Assembly: GCF_048544455.1 (NCBI RefSeq)
Contig: NC_133536.1
Location: forward strand, 169,528,325-169,592,324
From: Silene latifolia
Taxonomy: Eukaryota > Streptophyta > Magnoliopsida > Caryophyllales > Caryophyllaceae
Direction: 5' to 3'
DNA length: 64,000 bases
Shown here one piece after another: positions 12,134 through 24,135 of this stretch (position 1 is its first letter; the number at the start of each line of letters is the position of its first letter). Made by a program: the position numbers and the translations under genes. Under the pieces are notes generated by a model. The model was not told the DNA's origin. It was given only the letters and a program-made list of their open reading frames with translations, and did not search any database.

Positions 12134-13674
12134 TGATAGGCTTATCGCGTACCTATGCAAAGATAATTACCCTAGACAACAAGTTAATGTAGTAATAGGG
12201 GTCGAACACAAGGAAACGGGAATTACTTCGTGAATTGCTGTGGGTAGATTTTTATCAAGGTCGATTACGATTTGGTTTGGTTTGGTTGTTTGGTGATTAA
12301 TAACAATAATGATGTAAATTATATAATAAAAGAGACTCTAAGGGGTTCGGGTCACACATGCAAAAGTAAACATATGATTATGATAAATTCGGTACTAATA
12401 ACATTGTCAATTGCTTAGGCTTAAAGATACCCACCTTGCGGCATTAGCATCAACCATAGACCGGGTTCTAGAGAAACTCTCGTCCATGACTAGGTCGTCC
12501 TACTATACATGCTTAGTCTAATTCAATTCCGTGCCTCTCGACTTATAGAACGAATGAACAAACTTAATCATTTGAATAAGGCCTTAAACAAAGATTAAAC
12601 GTAACAAAGCAAGCATGTGATAGAAGCAATATGAACAATATAATTATTAACTTATTCTATCATGTTTATATATTAAATTTATGCATGGCTCCCCTAGCCC
12701 TTAGACTAGGAAATTTAGCTACTCATACTAAAATGTAGATTGCAAACTAAATTATAAGAAATGCTAAACATGGTTGTATGATTTATATGGATTTGATAAT
12801 ATAACATGTAAAAGTAATAATGCTAATGTAAAATGAAGTACTTAATTGTAAACTATGTGGTAGCTAAATTAGTAATGTAAATTGCAAACTAGAAATAAGA
12901 ATACCTTAATAGAGAATAACTTGTATAGAAGAACAAATTGTAACCAAATGCTTGAATGTATAAAATAATCAAATGTTTAAGAACCAAATGCTTAACAATA
13001 TTGAAAACAAAATATGAAAACTAATGAGAGAATTATAATGCTTGAGGCTATTCTAAGTAAGCTTGGACGTAAAGATTGGATGCCTAAGACCTTGGAACAC
13101 CTATCCTATTTATAGGAGAGGAAGAAGAAACGTAAACATTCAAGATGACTACGGCCCCGATCGGGGTTGCATGGCCCCGATCGGGGTCGTGTGTTTCCGG
13201 GTGATTTCTCTTAATTCCTCACTTAATTTCTTGAGGAATCCTAAGTGCGTGATTAATGACCCTTAATGCACCCGGGTAAATGCTTCATCTATGATCTTTA
13301 GAGCTCCCAAAAAGCATCCTAAGCATGTTGGAATATTATGCTTTCCACCTTGACTTGGACTTGAATATTTGGGCTTTGACTTTGTTTGCTGGCAACATTT
13401 GCATTACTCATACTAATCCATCAATTTCTTCATGCAAAACCCAATCCAATGCTCCATGCTTAGTCCAACACTTGGTCTTGATTAGCTTAATGAACTTAGT
13501 GTATAAAATGCTATGAAAAAGCCTCTAAATGCTTAGATCCCTACAAAAACATGTTAAGACAAGCAAATACAATAGAACAACAAATATTAGCTTATGACAC
13601 TATGATAAGTGCTAATTAACAAATAAAATGAAGCTAATATAGGGGATGAAAGTATATAAAATATGCACTTATCA
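12134..13674 (-). repeat. E2 5' LTR, complete
   Basis: 1541 bases, TGATAGG...CTTATCA on the plus strand. The right three quarters repeat at 6053-7218 with few differences. One difference is a 20-base insertion or deletion that changes the number of CCCCGATCGGGG palindromes (13155-13166 and 13175-13186 here, a single one in the other LTR). Confidence 0.9.
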
Positions 13675-14867
13675 CTTAGGCTCTTTGGCTTGAAAAATAG
13701 CTCCACTGTTATCACAATATAGAGTGATAGGATCTTTGGTGGAATGGACTACTCCTAGCCCCTCCATGAATTGCCTAATCCAAACAGCTTCCTTCGCAGC
13801 CTCAGACGCTGCTAGGTACTCAGCCTCAGTTGTAGAATTCGCAGTAACGCTTTGCTTGAAGCACTTCCAGCAAATAGCTCCTCCATTTAGCATAAACACA
13901 TAGCCGGATTGGGATTTCATGTCATCCCGTTCGGTTTGGAAACTTGTGTCCGTGTAACCTCTTACACACAACTCAGTTTCTCCTCCAAACACTAAGAACA
14001 AATCCTTAGTCCTTATCAAGTACTTAAGGATGTTCTTTACGGCTATCCAGTGATTCTCACCAGGCTTGGCTTGATACCGACTTGTCATGCTCAAGGCATA
14101 CGCAACGTCGGGACGAGTGCAAATCATAGCACACATGATAGACCTAACAGCGGAAGCATAAGGGACGGTCTTTATGTGTTCAATTTCCTTAGGGGTGGAG
14201 GGAGACTGTGACTTGCTCAAAGTAATCCCTTGACCCATAGGTAGGAATCCTCTATTGGAGTCTTTCATATTGAACCGGTCAAGAACTTTGTCAATATAAG
14301 CTTCTTGACTCAATGCTAGTATCCTCTTGGACCTATCCCTATAGATCCGGATACTTAAGATTCGTTGTGACTCTCCCAAGTCCTTCATTTGGAAGTGTTT
14401 CCCTAGCCACTCCTTAACGGAAGTGAGTGATGGAACATCATTCCCAATGAGCAAAATGTCATCCACATATAGGACAAGGAATGAAACCTTACTCCCACTA
14501 AACTTCATGTATAAACACGGTTCTTCCACACTTCTAGTGAAACCGTATTGTTTAATAACATGATCAAAGCGATGATTCCAACTCCTAGATGCTTGCTTAA
14601 GACCATAAATGGACTTCTTAAGCTTACACACCTTCTTAGGGTTAGATGTATCATGTACACCTCTTCTTCTAGAATCCCATTCAAGAAGGCGGTTTTGACA
14701 TCCATTTGCCAAATCTCATAATCATGAAATGCGGCAACCGCTAAGATTATCCTGATGAACCTAAGCATAGCGACTGGAGCGAAGGTTTCGTCATAGTGTA
14801 AACCATGAATTTGGGTGAAACCTTTTGCCACCAATATAGCTTTGTAAACATCCACATGTTTATCCAC
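13675..14867 (-). pseudogene. pol: E3 reverse transcriptase and RNase H, interrupted
   Basis: Copia reverse transcriptase and RNase H, which copy element RNA to DNA. The N-terminal part (14505-14867) carries YDETFAPVAMLRFIR and WQMDVKTAFLNG. A frameshift near 14650-14700 leads into the frame of 13672-14712, with LYVDDILLIGND (the YVDD active site), CTRPDVAYA, and the RNase H motifs GYTDTSFQ, TTEAEYLAASEA and YCDNSGAI. The protein is cut at 13675, where E2 is inserted shortly before the expected RNase H end. A stop lies between this part and the integrase (about 14868-14951). Confidence 0.88.
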
Positions 14868-14951
14868 ACCGAGCTTAATTTTATATATCCATTTATACTA
14901 AAGGGGTCGCACTCCCTCAGGTAAATCCACCAAGTCCCATACTTGGTTCTC

Positions 14952-16080
14952 CTACATGGAATCTATTTCGGACCGCATGGCTTCTAGCCAAAGCGCGGAG
15001 TCAGGACTAGACATAGCCGATTTGTAGGTAGTGGGTTCATCACTTTCAAAAAGTAACAAAACACCATCCTCTTCGATGTTACCAAGGTAATGGTCAGGTG
15101 GATTAGAAATCCTACTTGACTTTCTAGGAACAATTACCGTTTCAGAGGAAGAGGGAATGCTATCCTCCACATTCTCCTCTACCTCATTCTCGGTTTGTGG
15201 CTTTCGAACTTCTTCAAGTTCAAATTTTCTCCCACTCTGTCTCCTAGAAATAAACTCCTTTTCTAGGAAGACAGCATCACGAGCCACAAACACTTTGTTC
15301 TCGTGTTTATAGTAGAAGTAATAGCCACGTGTTTCCCTTGGATATCCTACAAAAAGACATTTGTCAGACCTGGGTGCAAGCTTATTGTCAGACTTGATCT
15401 TAACGTATGCTTCGCAACCCCAAATACGCATGAAGGACAAATGAGGGACTTTCCCTGTCCATATCTCATATGGAGTCTTATCGGCCGCTTTAGTCGGGCT
15501 TCGATTTAGTGAAAATACTGCAGACAAGAGGGCAAAACCCCAAAATGAACTAGGAAGCTCAGTTAGACTCATCATTGACCGAACCATATCAAGTAAAGTT
15601 CGGTTTCTCCTTTCAGCCACACCATTTAATTGCGGTGTGCCAGGAGGAGTCAATTGTGATACTATACTACAATCTTTTAGGTGTGAATCAAATTCAATAT
15701 TTAGATACTCACCACCACGGTTGGACCGTAGGGTCTTTATCTTTTTATCCAATTGGTTCTCTACTTCTTTTTGAAACTCTTTGAACATGTCAAAGGCTTC
15801 ACTCTTGTTCTTCATTAAGTAGACATACCCATATCTACTTAAGTCATCAGTAAAAGTAATGAAGTAGTGAAAACCTCCTCTAGCGGTGATGGTTAATGGT
15901 CCACACACATCCGTGTGTATGAGAGACAAAACCTCACTAGCTCGTGTCCCTTTTCCCGCAAAAGGTGCACGAGTCATCTTGCCTAAAAGGCAAGACTCGC
16001 ATGTACCATAAGATTCGAAACCAAATGGTTTGAGCACTTTTGATGAAGCAAGTCTCTTAATGCGTCTTTCGTTTATGTGG
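14952..16080 (-). pseudogene. pol: E3 integrase with altered catalytic residue
   Basis: Copia integrase, which would insert the DNA copy. The zinc-binding part is split by a frameshift near 16080-16095: WHCRLGHINERRIK lies upstream and CESCLLGK after it. The core shows HTDVCGPL (first Asp), then LRSNRGGEY where the family has LRSDRGGEY, and GVAERRNRT with the Glu. The Asn is residue 106 of the open frame (codon at 15720-15722) and replaces the second catalytic Asp of the DDE triad. The C-terminal part with ECEAYVK-like and LFVGYP motifs is intact to residue 361. The changed residue alone should inactivate strand transfer. Confidence 0.85.
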
Positions 16081-16081
16081 C

Positions 16082-17469
16082 CTAAACGACAATGCCAAAG
16101 GTAGGATTAGTTTGGATCACCTTTTTGAGCTTTTTGGTTTCCATATGATAAACGTCATTAACATCATTTAAAACATAAATGCCTCCAATTGAAATCGCCT
16201 TGCCATAAACCACATCATTAAAAGAAAAAGTACAACACTTGTCCTTAATCATAAAACAAAAGCCTTCCACGTCTAACGCGGAAATGGAGATGATGTTCTT
16301 AGTTAAAGTTGGTACAAAATAACACTTATTTAAATACAACTCTAAACCACTAGCTAAAGTGAGCACATAGGTCCCTACGGCAACGGCGGCTACTCTAGCT
16401 CCATTACCCATGCGGAGATCCACATCACCTTTTGCTAGTGCTTGCACGTCCCTTATACCCTGCAAATGGTTACAAAGGTGAGAGCCACATCCGGTATCAA
16501 GTACCCAAGTGGAAGTACAAGCATAATTAACGTCTATCACATAGAGAGAGGAAATCATACCAATAGGCGTCACACGCCCTTCCTTGAGATCCTCCAAGTA
16601 TTTGGGACAACTCCTCCTATAATGCCCCTTCCCAGTACAATGGAAACATTCGGCATCGGAGAGCTTGACACTTTTTGACTTGGGATTGCCATTCTCAATG
16701 GCCTTCCCCTTTCCCTTGTCATATTTCTTTGACAATTTCTTGAATTTGGAATTTTCTTTCCCTTTTCCTTTCTTAACTCCAAGAGACATGTTCTTTAACT
16801 TCATGGTTAAAACATCTCCCTTTTCACTCCCACTAGCCTCCATATCCCTCTCCGTTTGGGTGAGGAGTGCATGAATTTCATGGTAACTCTTATCCATGTC
16901 ATTCATGTTGTAGTTTACCCTAAAGTGGGCAAACTTGGTGGGGAGTGAGTGAAGGATACGATCCACCACAAGAGTCTTAGGAATCTTACACCCTAGACGC
17001 TCTAGGATGTCAACATATTCGACCATTTTGAGTACATGGGACCAACCTTTTGGCCCCTCTCAAGCTTAACTTCAAAGAAGCGTGCCGCCGCAACGTATTG
17101 ACGGACTTTTGGTGTATGTGAAAACATAGTAATCATACGAGTGAAAATCTCGTAAGCATTTAAAGAAATGCATGAAAGCTTGAGCTTTGGGGATATTGAC
17201 CATATCAACACATTCTTGATATCATTCAACATCCTCACATAGTCATCATAGGCGGTCCGCACCGCCGATGAAGCTCTTGCACCGGGCTCGATTGGAGGAG
17301 CATTGGTCAAGTAAGTGAGCACATTGTCGGACAACGCGGCACTTTTGATGTTGGATTCCCATTTAAGAAAGTTACTACCGTCATCTGTTAAAATACATTT
17401 GTCCATTATGGACCTTAGCCATGAATCTTTGCCTACTGAAGTAGTCAATGGAGTTGATGAAGTTGCCAT
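16082..17469 (-). pseudogene. gag: E3 gag and aspartic protease, frameshifted
   Basis: Gag starts at 17469 (MATSSTPLTTSVGKDSW). A frameshift near 17010-17026 joins it to a second frame carrying the rest of the copia gag domain, a zinc knuckle CFHCTGKGHYRRSC (CX2CX4HX4C) and the protease catalytic motif WVLDTGCGSHLCN. The frame then closes at 16082 before the integrase zinc domain. The knuckle binds RNA and the protease matures the polyprotein. The order gag-PR-INT-RT is diagnostic of Ty1/copia. Confidence 0.85.
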
Positions 17470-19400
17470 TGCGAATTAAAATGCTACAACAAAAAGGAAA
17501 AATTAACATTCATTGTTTTAAAAATTACTTGTAAAAACATGTTTAGCAAGTTTTAGCATTTATATAATGACCTCCCACTAAATTATATAAATGATTCCAA
17601 GACCCAAATATTAAACAAAAATGAGCATCTCTTGGGCGAAACATCCCATAATTGCGTAAATTCGGTAAGTCACGTTGACTAATTCTACCTCTAGAACTCT
17701 TGGTCGACGAATTTCCTCAAATTCATCTACTAGCCCCGGAACACAAGACCGTCTTATATCCCGTTGAGGCCAATAAATTTTAGCGTGTGATAACCGTTTA
17801 CCACCCTACTTACCCAAGGTAAAAAGAGAACACCCCGCTTGGGCGAGCGTGGCTCTAATGAACAAGAGATTCATAGGTGTTACTAATTGGTAAGGCTAAT
17901 CTCAATTTTAGTTATGTGAGAGATCTTGTCAATTTAGTCATAAATTCCTTATAAGTGAATTAATTCGGTGAATGTAAATGACGTGAATTTACAACCGCGA
18001 AAATAAAATGCATGTGAATGGCGATTTTGGCATGTGGGAAAATAAAACAAGCAAACATGTAAGCATATGAATAAATCATAGTATGGCCACCTAGTTAATA
18101 AAAACTAGTCTATTATATTTCGGAAACCAACTCCTTGGTCCATTGCCTCTTCATTCCATAAGTGGCTCTTCCTTGTGGGATTTGGTACACCTTCCAAAAA
18201 TAGACTCCGTCTCGTTGTAATCCGTCTTTTGGAAACGCCGGTAAAATAACTATTACAAATGAATTACATAGCTATTTCTATTATACATTAATTAATAAAA
18301 TAAATAAAACTATTAATTAATTACAAACCGACGATACGAGATCGTATTTAATTACAAACAAATCGATATTCCCATTCATTTTGGATAATAACGATTAAAA
18401 TTAACTCGGCCATACTAGGTACAATAAGATAAATACTTTAAATAAATGACAATCATTCATTCAACTTAAATAAATATGCTTAAAATGCTGTAAAAATGAT
18501 GCCAAAATCGCCCTATCTATCATTCATGGGTATCCATCTCGGTTTTTGTGGATTTAATCGATTTTTAACATGTAAATCAATAATTAACTCTTAAATCTCA
18601 TTTAAGTCCAAACTAATTGTCCAAACTGATTTGAACCTCAAAATTAGTCCTCACTAATTTTATGACAAATTATTAGTTTGATTTGGTGATAATTGCTAAT
18701 TTAATCGATAAAATCATAATATTTAAGTAAAAATCCAAAATAATTGAAAAATTACCCAAAAAATTGAAACAAAAATTTTTAGTATTCTGGAACACTACCA
18801 AGAACACCAAAATGTCAGGAAAATTTCCCAAAAATTCCGGATAAATTTTGTGAAGAAAAAGATCGATATTTATCGGTTTTTAACCACTAAAACCAATAAA
18901 CATCAAAACAAAGTGAAAACACACATGGAAAATCACTTTAGACATTTAAATAATATTCTTAAATGTACATAAATGTATCATGGGCAGAATCAAAAGTTTC
19001 GAAATTATGATTAAATAATTTGACTTTTATCGACTTTTAACCCAAAAATCATTAAACATGCAAAAATTCGAACCAACCTTCAAATTTTTACATACAATCA
19101 GTAGAAAACATGCATGAACTACCATAAAAAATCCATGCACTGAATCAACTTTTAACTAATTTTAGTCAATTTTTCACTAAAATGCGACATTTTGACTCGG
19201 TTTTCTACCAAAAAACATTAAAAATAGCAAAATAACTTTAAAAATCACCAAAAAATTCCACAAATCTTTTGAGATTAGTAGGTATGCATGTCCCAAAAGT
19301 TTCGTGCTAAAACCTCTTTTAACACATTTTTTTGAGTTTTTATAAATTATCACATAATTCATTAAAATGCTTAAAATCAACATGCAAATTACAAGCCTAA
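17470..19400 (-). other. E3 untranslated leader
   Basis: About 1.9 kb between PBS and gag start, AT-rich, with many stops on both strands and no recognisable domain. It is long for a copia leader. No internal TE boundary with matched repeats was found by eye. Confidence 0.5.
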
Positions 19401-19412
19401 GCTCTGATACCA
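19401..19412 (-). other. E3 primer binding site (initiator Met tRNA)
   Basis: The plus strand gctctgatacca equals the 3' end of plant initiator methionine tRNA. The minus strand TGGTATCAGAGC is the classic copia primer site, two bases from the LTR. Confidence 0.85.
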
Positions 19413-19414
19413 CT

Positions 19415-20647
19415 TGAAAGATCATAGATCCATATTAGACTCTCTAATAAAATTAATTTATCCCATAAATTGTTATTCAGGTGATCTATGTAACATGCAT
19501 GCTAATATGAAAGCATAAAAAGAGAGTATAAGAAAAAACAATTTCCTTACATTGAATTTGTGGTAAAAGGGCACAAACTAGTTCACCTTACTAGCTTGTT
19601 CTTGAGCTTAAACCAAATGGAAGATTCTCCTTGCAAATCTTCAATAAGAAGATCTCCTTCTTGTTGCACCCAAGAACTAACCCAATAATAATAACAAGTT
19701 TTGAACTAGAACTTGTTAATATTATTCCCTTGATAAATATTAGTAATATCACTAACTAATCTTAGTAATATTATTAATGTATACTAGTGATGAATTATTA
19801 TTGTAGAGAGATAGAGAAACAATGTTCACATGCAAAATATGTAGAGTGTGTAAGTGAGGTAGAGTGAAATGTGAACAACATATGGAGTGTATGGGAAGGG
19901 AAGTGGCGGCTGGAAGAATGTGGAAGTGGACAATTTTTACCTTATAATTTTATCTTACATCACATGCAAAATCTTGTATAAGATAAATTATGGTAGTATA
20001 CAAAATAAGGTGAAATGATTATGTGAGTAATCATCCACTACTCTTATTTTACACGGTCCACTTGACCATTTACGGGTCCATGTTGGTTCTTATATTTGTC
20101 GCACAAATCCGTGTAATTTTTATTTTAAACATCGTATCATGTTTAAATACTTCCATAATTAATTCGTCCAATTCACTCCGTAAATATACGTGTACCACTA
20201 CACATATTATTTACGTACTAATATTAATCACATTAATCAATTAGTACAATTTTAGTAAATTAACAGTTAATTAACTAAAACCCGTTTCCCAAAACTTATT
20301 ATTTAATTATCGCATAATTAAATAATAACTGCCGCTCCTCGAGTTCGCAACTCGAAATCTCTCTAAAAATAATCGACTAACCTCTTAGTCTATAAATCAA
20401 GGGACTAAACAAATTGTATCTTATACAATTAATTAGTTATCAATTGGGGTTCGTTCCTTTAGGTGTGACCGAAAGGGATCAGTTGATCACCGCCGTCTCA
20501 CGACAATAACGTCAAACTCTAGTCAGCCAACCGTTATCGATTTACGTTAATCAACTGACGAGGATCAAATAATTAAATATCTGATGATATTCTATTAATG
20601 AGATTTATTATGGTAATGCACTATTGTGGAGGACACTAACTCCAACA
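19415..20647 (-). repeat. E3 5' LTR
   Basis: 1233 bases, beginning TGTTGGAGTTAGTG in element orientation (20647 leftwards) and ending in TCTTTCA beside the PBS. The right boundary is exact because E4 gag coding sequence starts at 20648. The partner LTR is outside the window. Confidence 0.8.
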
Positions 20648-21400
20648 TCATCAACGGGCCTCTTCGGCCCTTCATATCTTGTACTACTCCTTAAATGGAT
20701 GGCACTCACCGACTCTTGTCTTGGGGGATTACCTTGAGTTGGCAATTGCCCCTTTTGTCTTTGTGAACTAGAAGATGCTAATTGAGACATTTGGGTTTCC
20801 AACATCTTTGTGTGAGTGATACCTGTCGAAGTGAGTATTAAAAATAATATTTATAATTTCCAAACTACAACTAGCAAACGGTAGTAAGGGTCGATCCGCA
20901 GGGAGGTAGGGAGTTCTAATTGTCTTATTTCAGTCTATGAATTTTCTGGGGGGTTTGATTTGGATTATTTCTAAGTCTAAATGCATAAATAAAAGGCAAG
21001 TAATAAAAAGAGATGTAAACAATAATAAAAAGAATGCTAAAACGGCCGGTTCACTGCAGCTACGACGATGGTATCTAAATAAGTCTGATAAATCACGATA
21101 AGTGGGCAAATAAGAAGTCCTCTCGGTCCAACTTAACAAGTAGCGCCTCTCAGCCTTTGCTACTGGTCCCTAGGTCTCACTAATACTAGCTCTCGCCCCG
21201 AAAAGTGTTTCCTAAAGCCTAAACTTTACCTATCTTTCGATCTTAGTAAAATTTAGTCGTTTCAATTTAGTCAATTTCCCTTCCCTATCTCTCGATCTAT
21301 GGGTTGGTCAATTCCCAAGTATTTAACAAGTCTCCTCTCGGTCTCGTTGTCAAATATTGCAATTAAAACATTGAAACGGTGCTATTCTTATCGCGCGTCA

Positions 21401-21475
21401 GTCGATCGACCAGCTAAGCTAGTCGATCGACCAACAGTCCAGATCGATCGATCGACTAATCCAAATCGATCGACC
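21401..21475. repeat. TCGATCGA palindrome cluster in solo LTR
   Basis: Four sites: gTCGATCGAc (21401), again near 21422, a longer GATCGATCGATCGAC near 21442, and aTCGATCGAcc near 21465. The E1 LTR has only two sites at the corresponding place (5117-5147), so copy number differs between members of one family. Confidence 0.8.
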
Positions 21476-21968
21476 AAAGGCCGACATCAGGTCTACTAAT
21501 CTACATCGTCTTCGCCGCAGGTCCCCTCACATCTTAGCACGGGGTAATTAGCTTCACATATTTAATCTAACTACAACTACGAGATTGATAATAACAATAG
21601 AATTCATAATCGAAATAATTAAGCAAATAACTAGCATGAATCAATAATACGGCTTTGGGAATCCTAACTAGCAATTCTAACTAAGGAGGAATTAAAGCAA
21701 TAAACTGAAATTAGGAAGAAGAATACCGAAATAAGAAAGGGAGCAACTGAATCCGAATGCTAAAGATGACTTTATTGATAAAACTAAACTAATTATGATT
21801 GAATCTAAAGCAATAATGTCAAATCAGTAGACGGGATTAACCCCTCTTGAATGCCTCCCAAAACTGATGTTCGAGGTCTTATTTATAGAGATGTCACGCA
21901 AAAACCTAAAATCTAATTACAATTGGGCTTCTAATTCTCGTTCTTAATTTGCGTCAGAGTCGAGGGGT

Positions 21969-22072
21969 GGTCGATCGACCACTAGACCCAGTCGATCGAC
22001 TGAGTATCTATGAATAGTAGCTTCTGATAATCGCGCTCTGGTCGATCGACCATGTGGGTCAGTCGATCGACC
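21969..22072. repeat. Paired TCGATCGA module in solo LTR
   Basis: Two pairs of TCGATCGA sites around a spacer with tagtagcttctg. The layout is the same as 5667-5770 in the E1 LTR. Confidence 0.85.
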
Positions 22073-24114
22073 AAGGGTGCTGTACAGTAATGCATTCTGA
22101 CGAATTCTGCAGTGCGCACCGATCTTAAAACAGCTGCCATTTCTTCGTTACTTGGTCAAATCAGTCGTTCTACGTGGCGTTGGAAAGCTAAGAGGATAAG
22201 ATTTCACCTCCAATTGGAATCACTCGATTATCAGGTCTAGAACTCGAGATATAGCCATCTGAAGCAGGCTGCAATGTCGAGAAGCACTTCTTCGCTTGTT
22301 AAACTCGTAAGCACACATGCTTTTGCTATCTTTAGGCCTTGAAACGCGCACCAAGCTCATTCCTCGAGTCAATACTTCATGTCAAATGCAATGTTAATTA
22401 CTTAGGGACGGATTCGGCTCGATTTCCGCTCAATTCTTCATATTTCTGCAATAATGTACAAAAATACGAAAGTAGACGGAAATAGGGAGAAATGTAGCAC
22501 AAACTACATAAATGAGCTCTGAAATGCGTGTAAAATAGGGTGTAAAACATCATATAAAAGACACGCATCAGTGAGCTAGTATGTTGTTGATGGTGATGTC
22601 TTTTGCTTGACTATCCTTTTGCATTTGAGTGAAAAACTCTTGTTGGTTCTTTTGCATTTGAAGGACCGCTTTTTGAACATCAAAACCTTGGTCATTTGTT
22701 TGATTGTATGGAGGTTGATTTTGATAACTTTGGTTTTGATTGTAAAAGGGTCTTTGAGCTTGGTTTCTCGTTGGAGGTGGGGTGTATGTTGTTTGAGGGT
22801 TTTGAACATTTTGGCTTTTATATGAGAGGTTGGGATGGAATTTGGTGTTTTCATTATAATAGTTGGAATAAGGGGTACCACTCTTGTATGCTTGGAAAGT
22901 ATTCACTTGTTCCCCTACATTCACTTTGGTCATGTCCCAAAGTTTCACAACTCTCACATACTCCACTTGGAATTGATAAAGATGCCACCATGGCATTAAC
23001 ATGTTGCTTAGGTGATTTGGAGGCCTCTTCAAGTTTAGACATAGCCTTCTCAAACTTCAAATTAATGGTGTCAATATAAGCACTAAGTTGAGCGTCCAAT
23101 TGAGTAATAGAGTCCACTTCATGCTTTCCTCCTCTAGTAGCCTTCTGAGGCCTACTATATTGTGAGTTATGGACCGCCATTTCCTCAATCTTGTTCCATT
23201 TTTTATTATCATCAACTTCGGTAAACATACCATTTGATCCCATATTGAGAATGTTTCGGGAGTCTTCATATAGACCATTCCAAAATTGTTGTACAAGGAA
23301 CCACTCGCTAAGTCCATGATGTGGACAAGATCGACAAGTATCCTTGAATCTCTCCCATGCTTCATACAAAGATTCCTCATCCGTTTGTTTGAACCCGGTG
23401 ATTTGGGTTCTCAACATGTTAGTCTTTTACGGAGGATAGAACTTTTTATAGAAAGCAAGTGGCAATTTCTTCCAAGAGTCAATACCCAGAGTAGCCTTAT
23501 CTAGGCTCTTCAACCATTGTTTCCCGGAACCAATCAAAGAAAAAGAAAATAAGACCCATCGAATTTGGTCTTGAGTAACTCCGGTTTGAGAAATCGCATC
23601 ACAATAGTCACAAAAAGTCTCCATATGAGAATGAGGGTCTTCACTAGGCATCCCCCCAAATTGACTTCTCTTAACTAATTGTATAAATTCGGATTTTGCA
23701 ATGAAATTCCAAGTTAAGTGTTGTGGTGTAGGAGTACCATTTGGTAGGTTTTCCTCGGTTGGTACAGAATGTGATGAAAATTTAGGCATTGTGGGTTGAT
23801 TTTGTGGTTGGTTTTGTGTTGGGTTATCCTCTCCTTCTCTTGCAAAAGGGTTGGTAAACTCAATATTGTTTGGTTGAATGTCCACAATCTCACCAATACC
23901 TCTCAAAGTATTTCTAGCAAGTCTTCTATTGTTGGTCAAAGTTCTTTCGATTTTAAGATCAATGGGTAACAAGTTACCTTGTGATCTCCTAGAAATGCAA
24001 AATATCAAACAACTCGAAAACAATTAGAACAAACCTTGAGGAGTTTGACTTCCCCAAGGTAAAGAAAGACACAAATAAAAACAATCAAAGAAAATCAAAT
24101 CAAGTTAACACCGT

Positions 24115-24131
24115 CCCCGACAACCGCGCCA
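24115..24131 (-). other. E4 primer binding site (degenerate tRNA-Asp type)
   Basis: The plus strand ccccgacaaccgcgcca has two differences from the tRNA-Asp 3' end. It lies four bases from the LTR boundary at 24136. Confidence 0.7.
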
Positions 24132-24135
24132 TTTT

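Larger units (their letters stand above)
6053..13674 (-). mobile_element. E2: second Athila-like gag-protease element
   Basis: Minus-strand Ty3/gypsy-type element with two LTRs in direct orientation: 12134-13674 (5', complete) and 6053-7218 (3', with the rest displaced by E1). The internal region is only about 4.9 kb and encodes gag plus protease, with no reverse transcriptase or integrase, so it is probably non-autonomous. It interrupts the RNase H of E3 at 13675. The flanking bases 13675-13679 (cttag) should form one half of its TSD, with the other half left of the window. Confidence 0.85.
13675..20647 (-). mobile_element. E3: Ty1/copia retrotransposon, 3' end cut by E2
   Basis: Minus-strand copia element with domain order gag, protease, integrase, reverse transcriptase, RNase H. 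It has a 5' LTR (19415-20647) and an initiator-Met PBS (19401-19412). It is inserted in the gag of E4; tcatc at 20648-20652 should be its right-hand TSD copy. Its RNase H end and 3' LTR lie beyond the nested E2 and E1, outside the window. Several frameshifts and a changed integrase residue mark it as dead. Confidence 0.88.
20817..22570 (-). mobile_element. Solo LTR of the E1 family
   Basis: 1754 bases, TGATAC...GCATCA on the plus strand, flanked by perfect 5-bp TSDs gtgag (20812-20816 and 22571-22575). There is no internal region, so this is a solo LTR left by recombination between two LTRs. It matches the E1 LTR at both ends, including the block from gcaccaagctc to the terminus. It carries palindrome clusters at 21401-21475 and 21969-22072. 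Confidence 0.92.
20648..24023 (-). pseudogene. gag: E4 gag, split by a solo LTR and by E3
   Basis: Gag from 24023 leftwards. RRSQGNLLPIDLKIERT marks the N-terminus. The capsid-like domain has QIRWVLFSFSLIGSGKQWLKSLD and LAFYKKFYPP, then a TAA at 23427-23429 in the same frame, then LRTQITGFKQTDEESLYEAWERFK. A zinc knuckle CESCETLGHDQSEC (CX2CX4HX4C) follows, then a frameshift near 22950 and a Gln/Asn-rich region ending KDITINNILAH at 22571. Beyond the solo LTR the frame resumes at 20811 with TKMLETQMSQLASSSSQRQKG and runs to VDD at 20648, where E3 interrupts. Removing one TSD copy restores the reading frame across the solo LTR, which confirms that junction. Confidence 0.85.
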
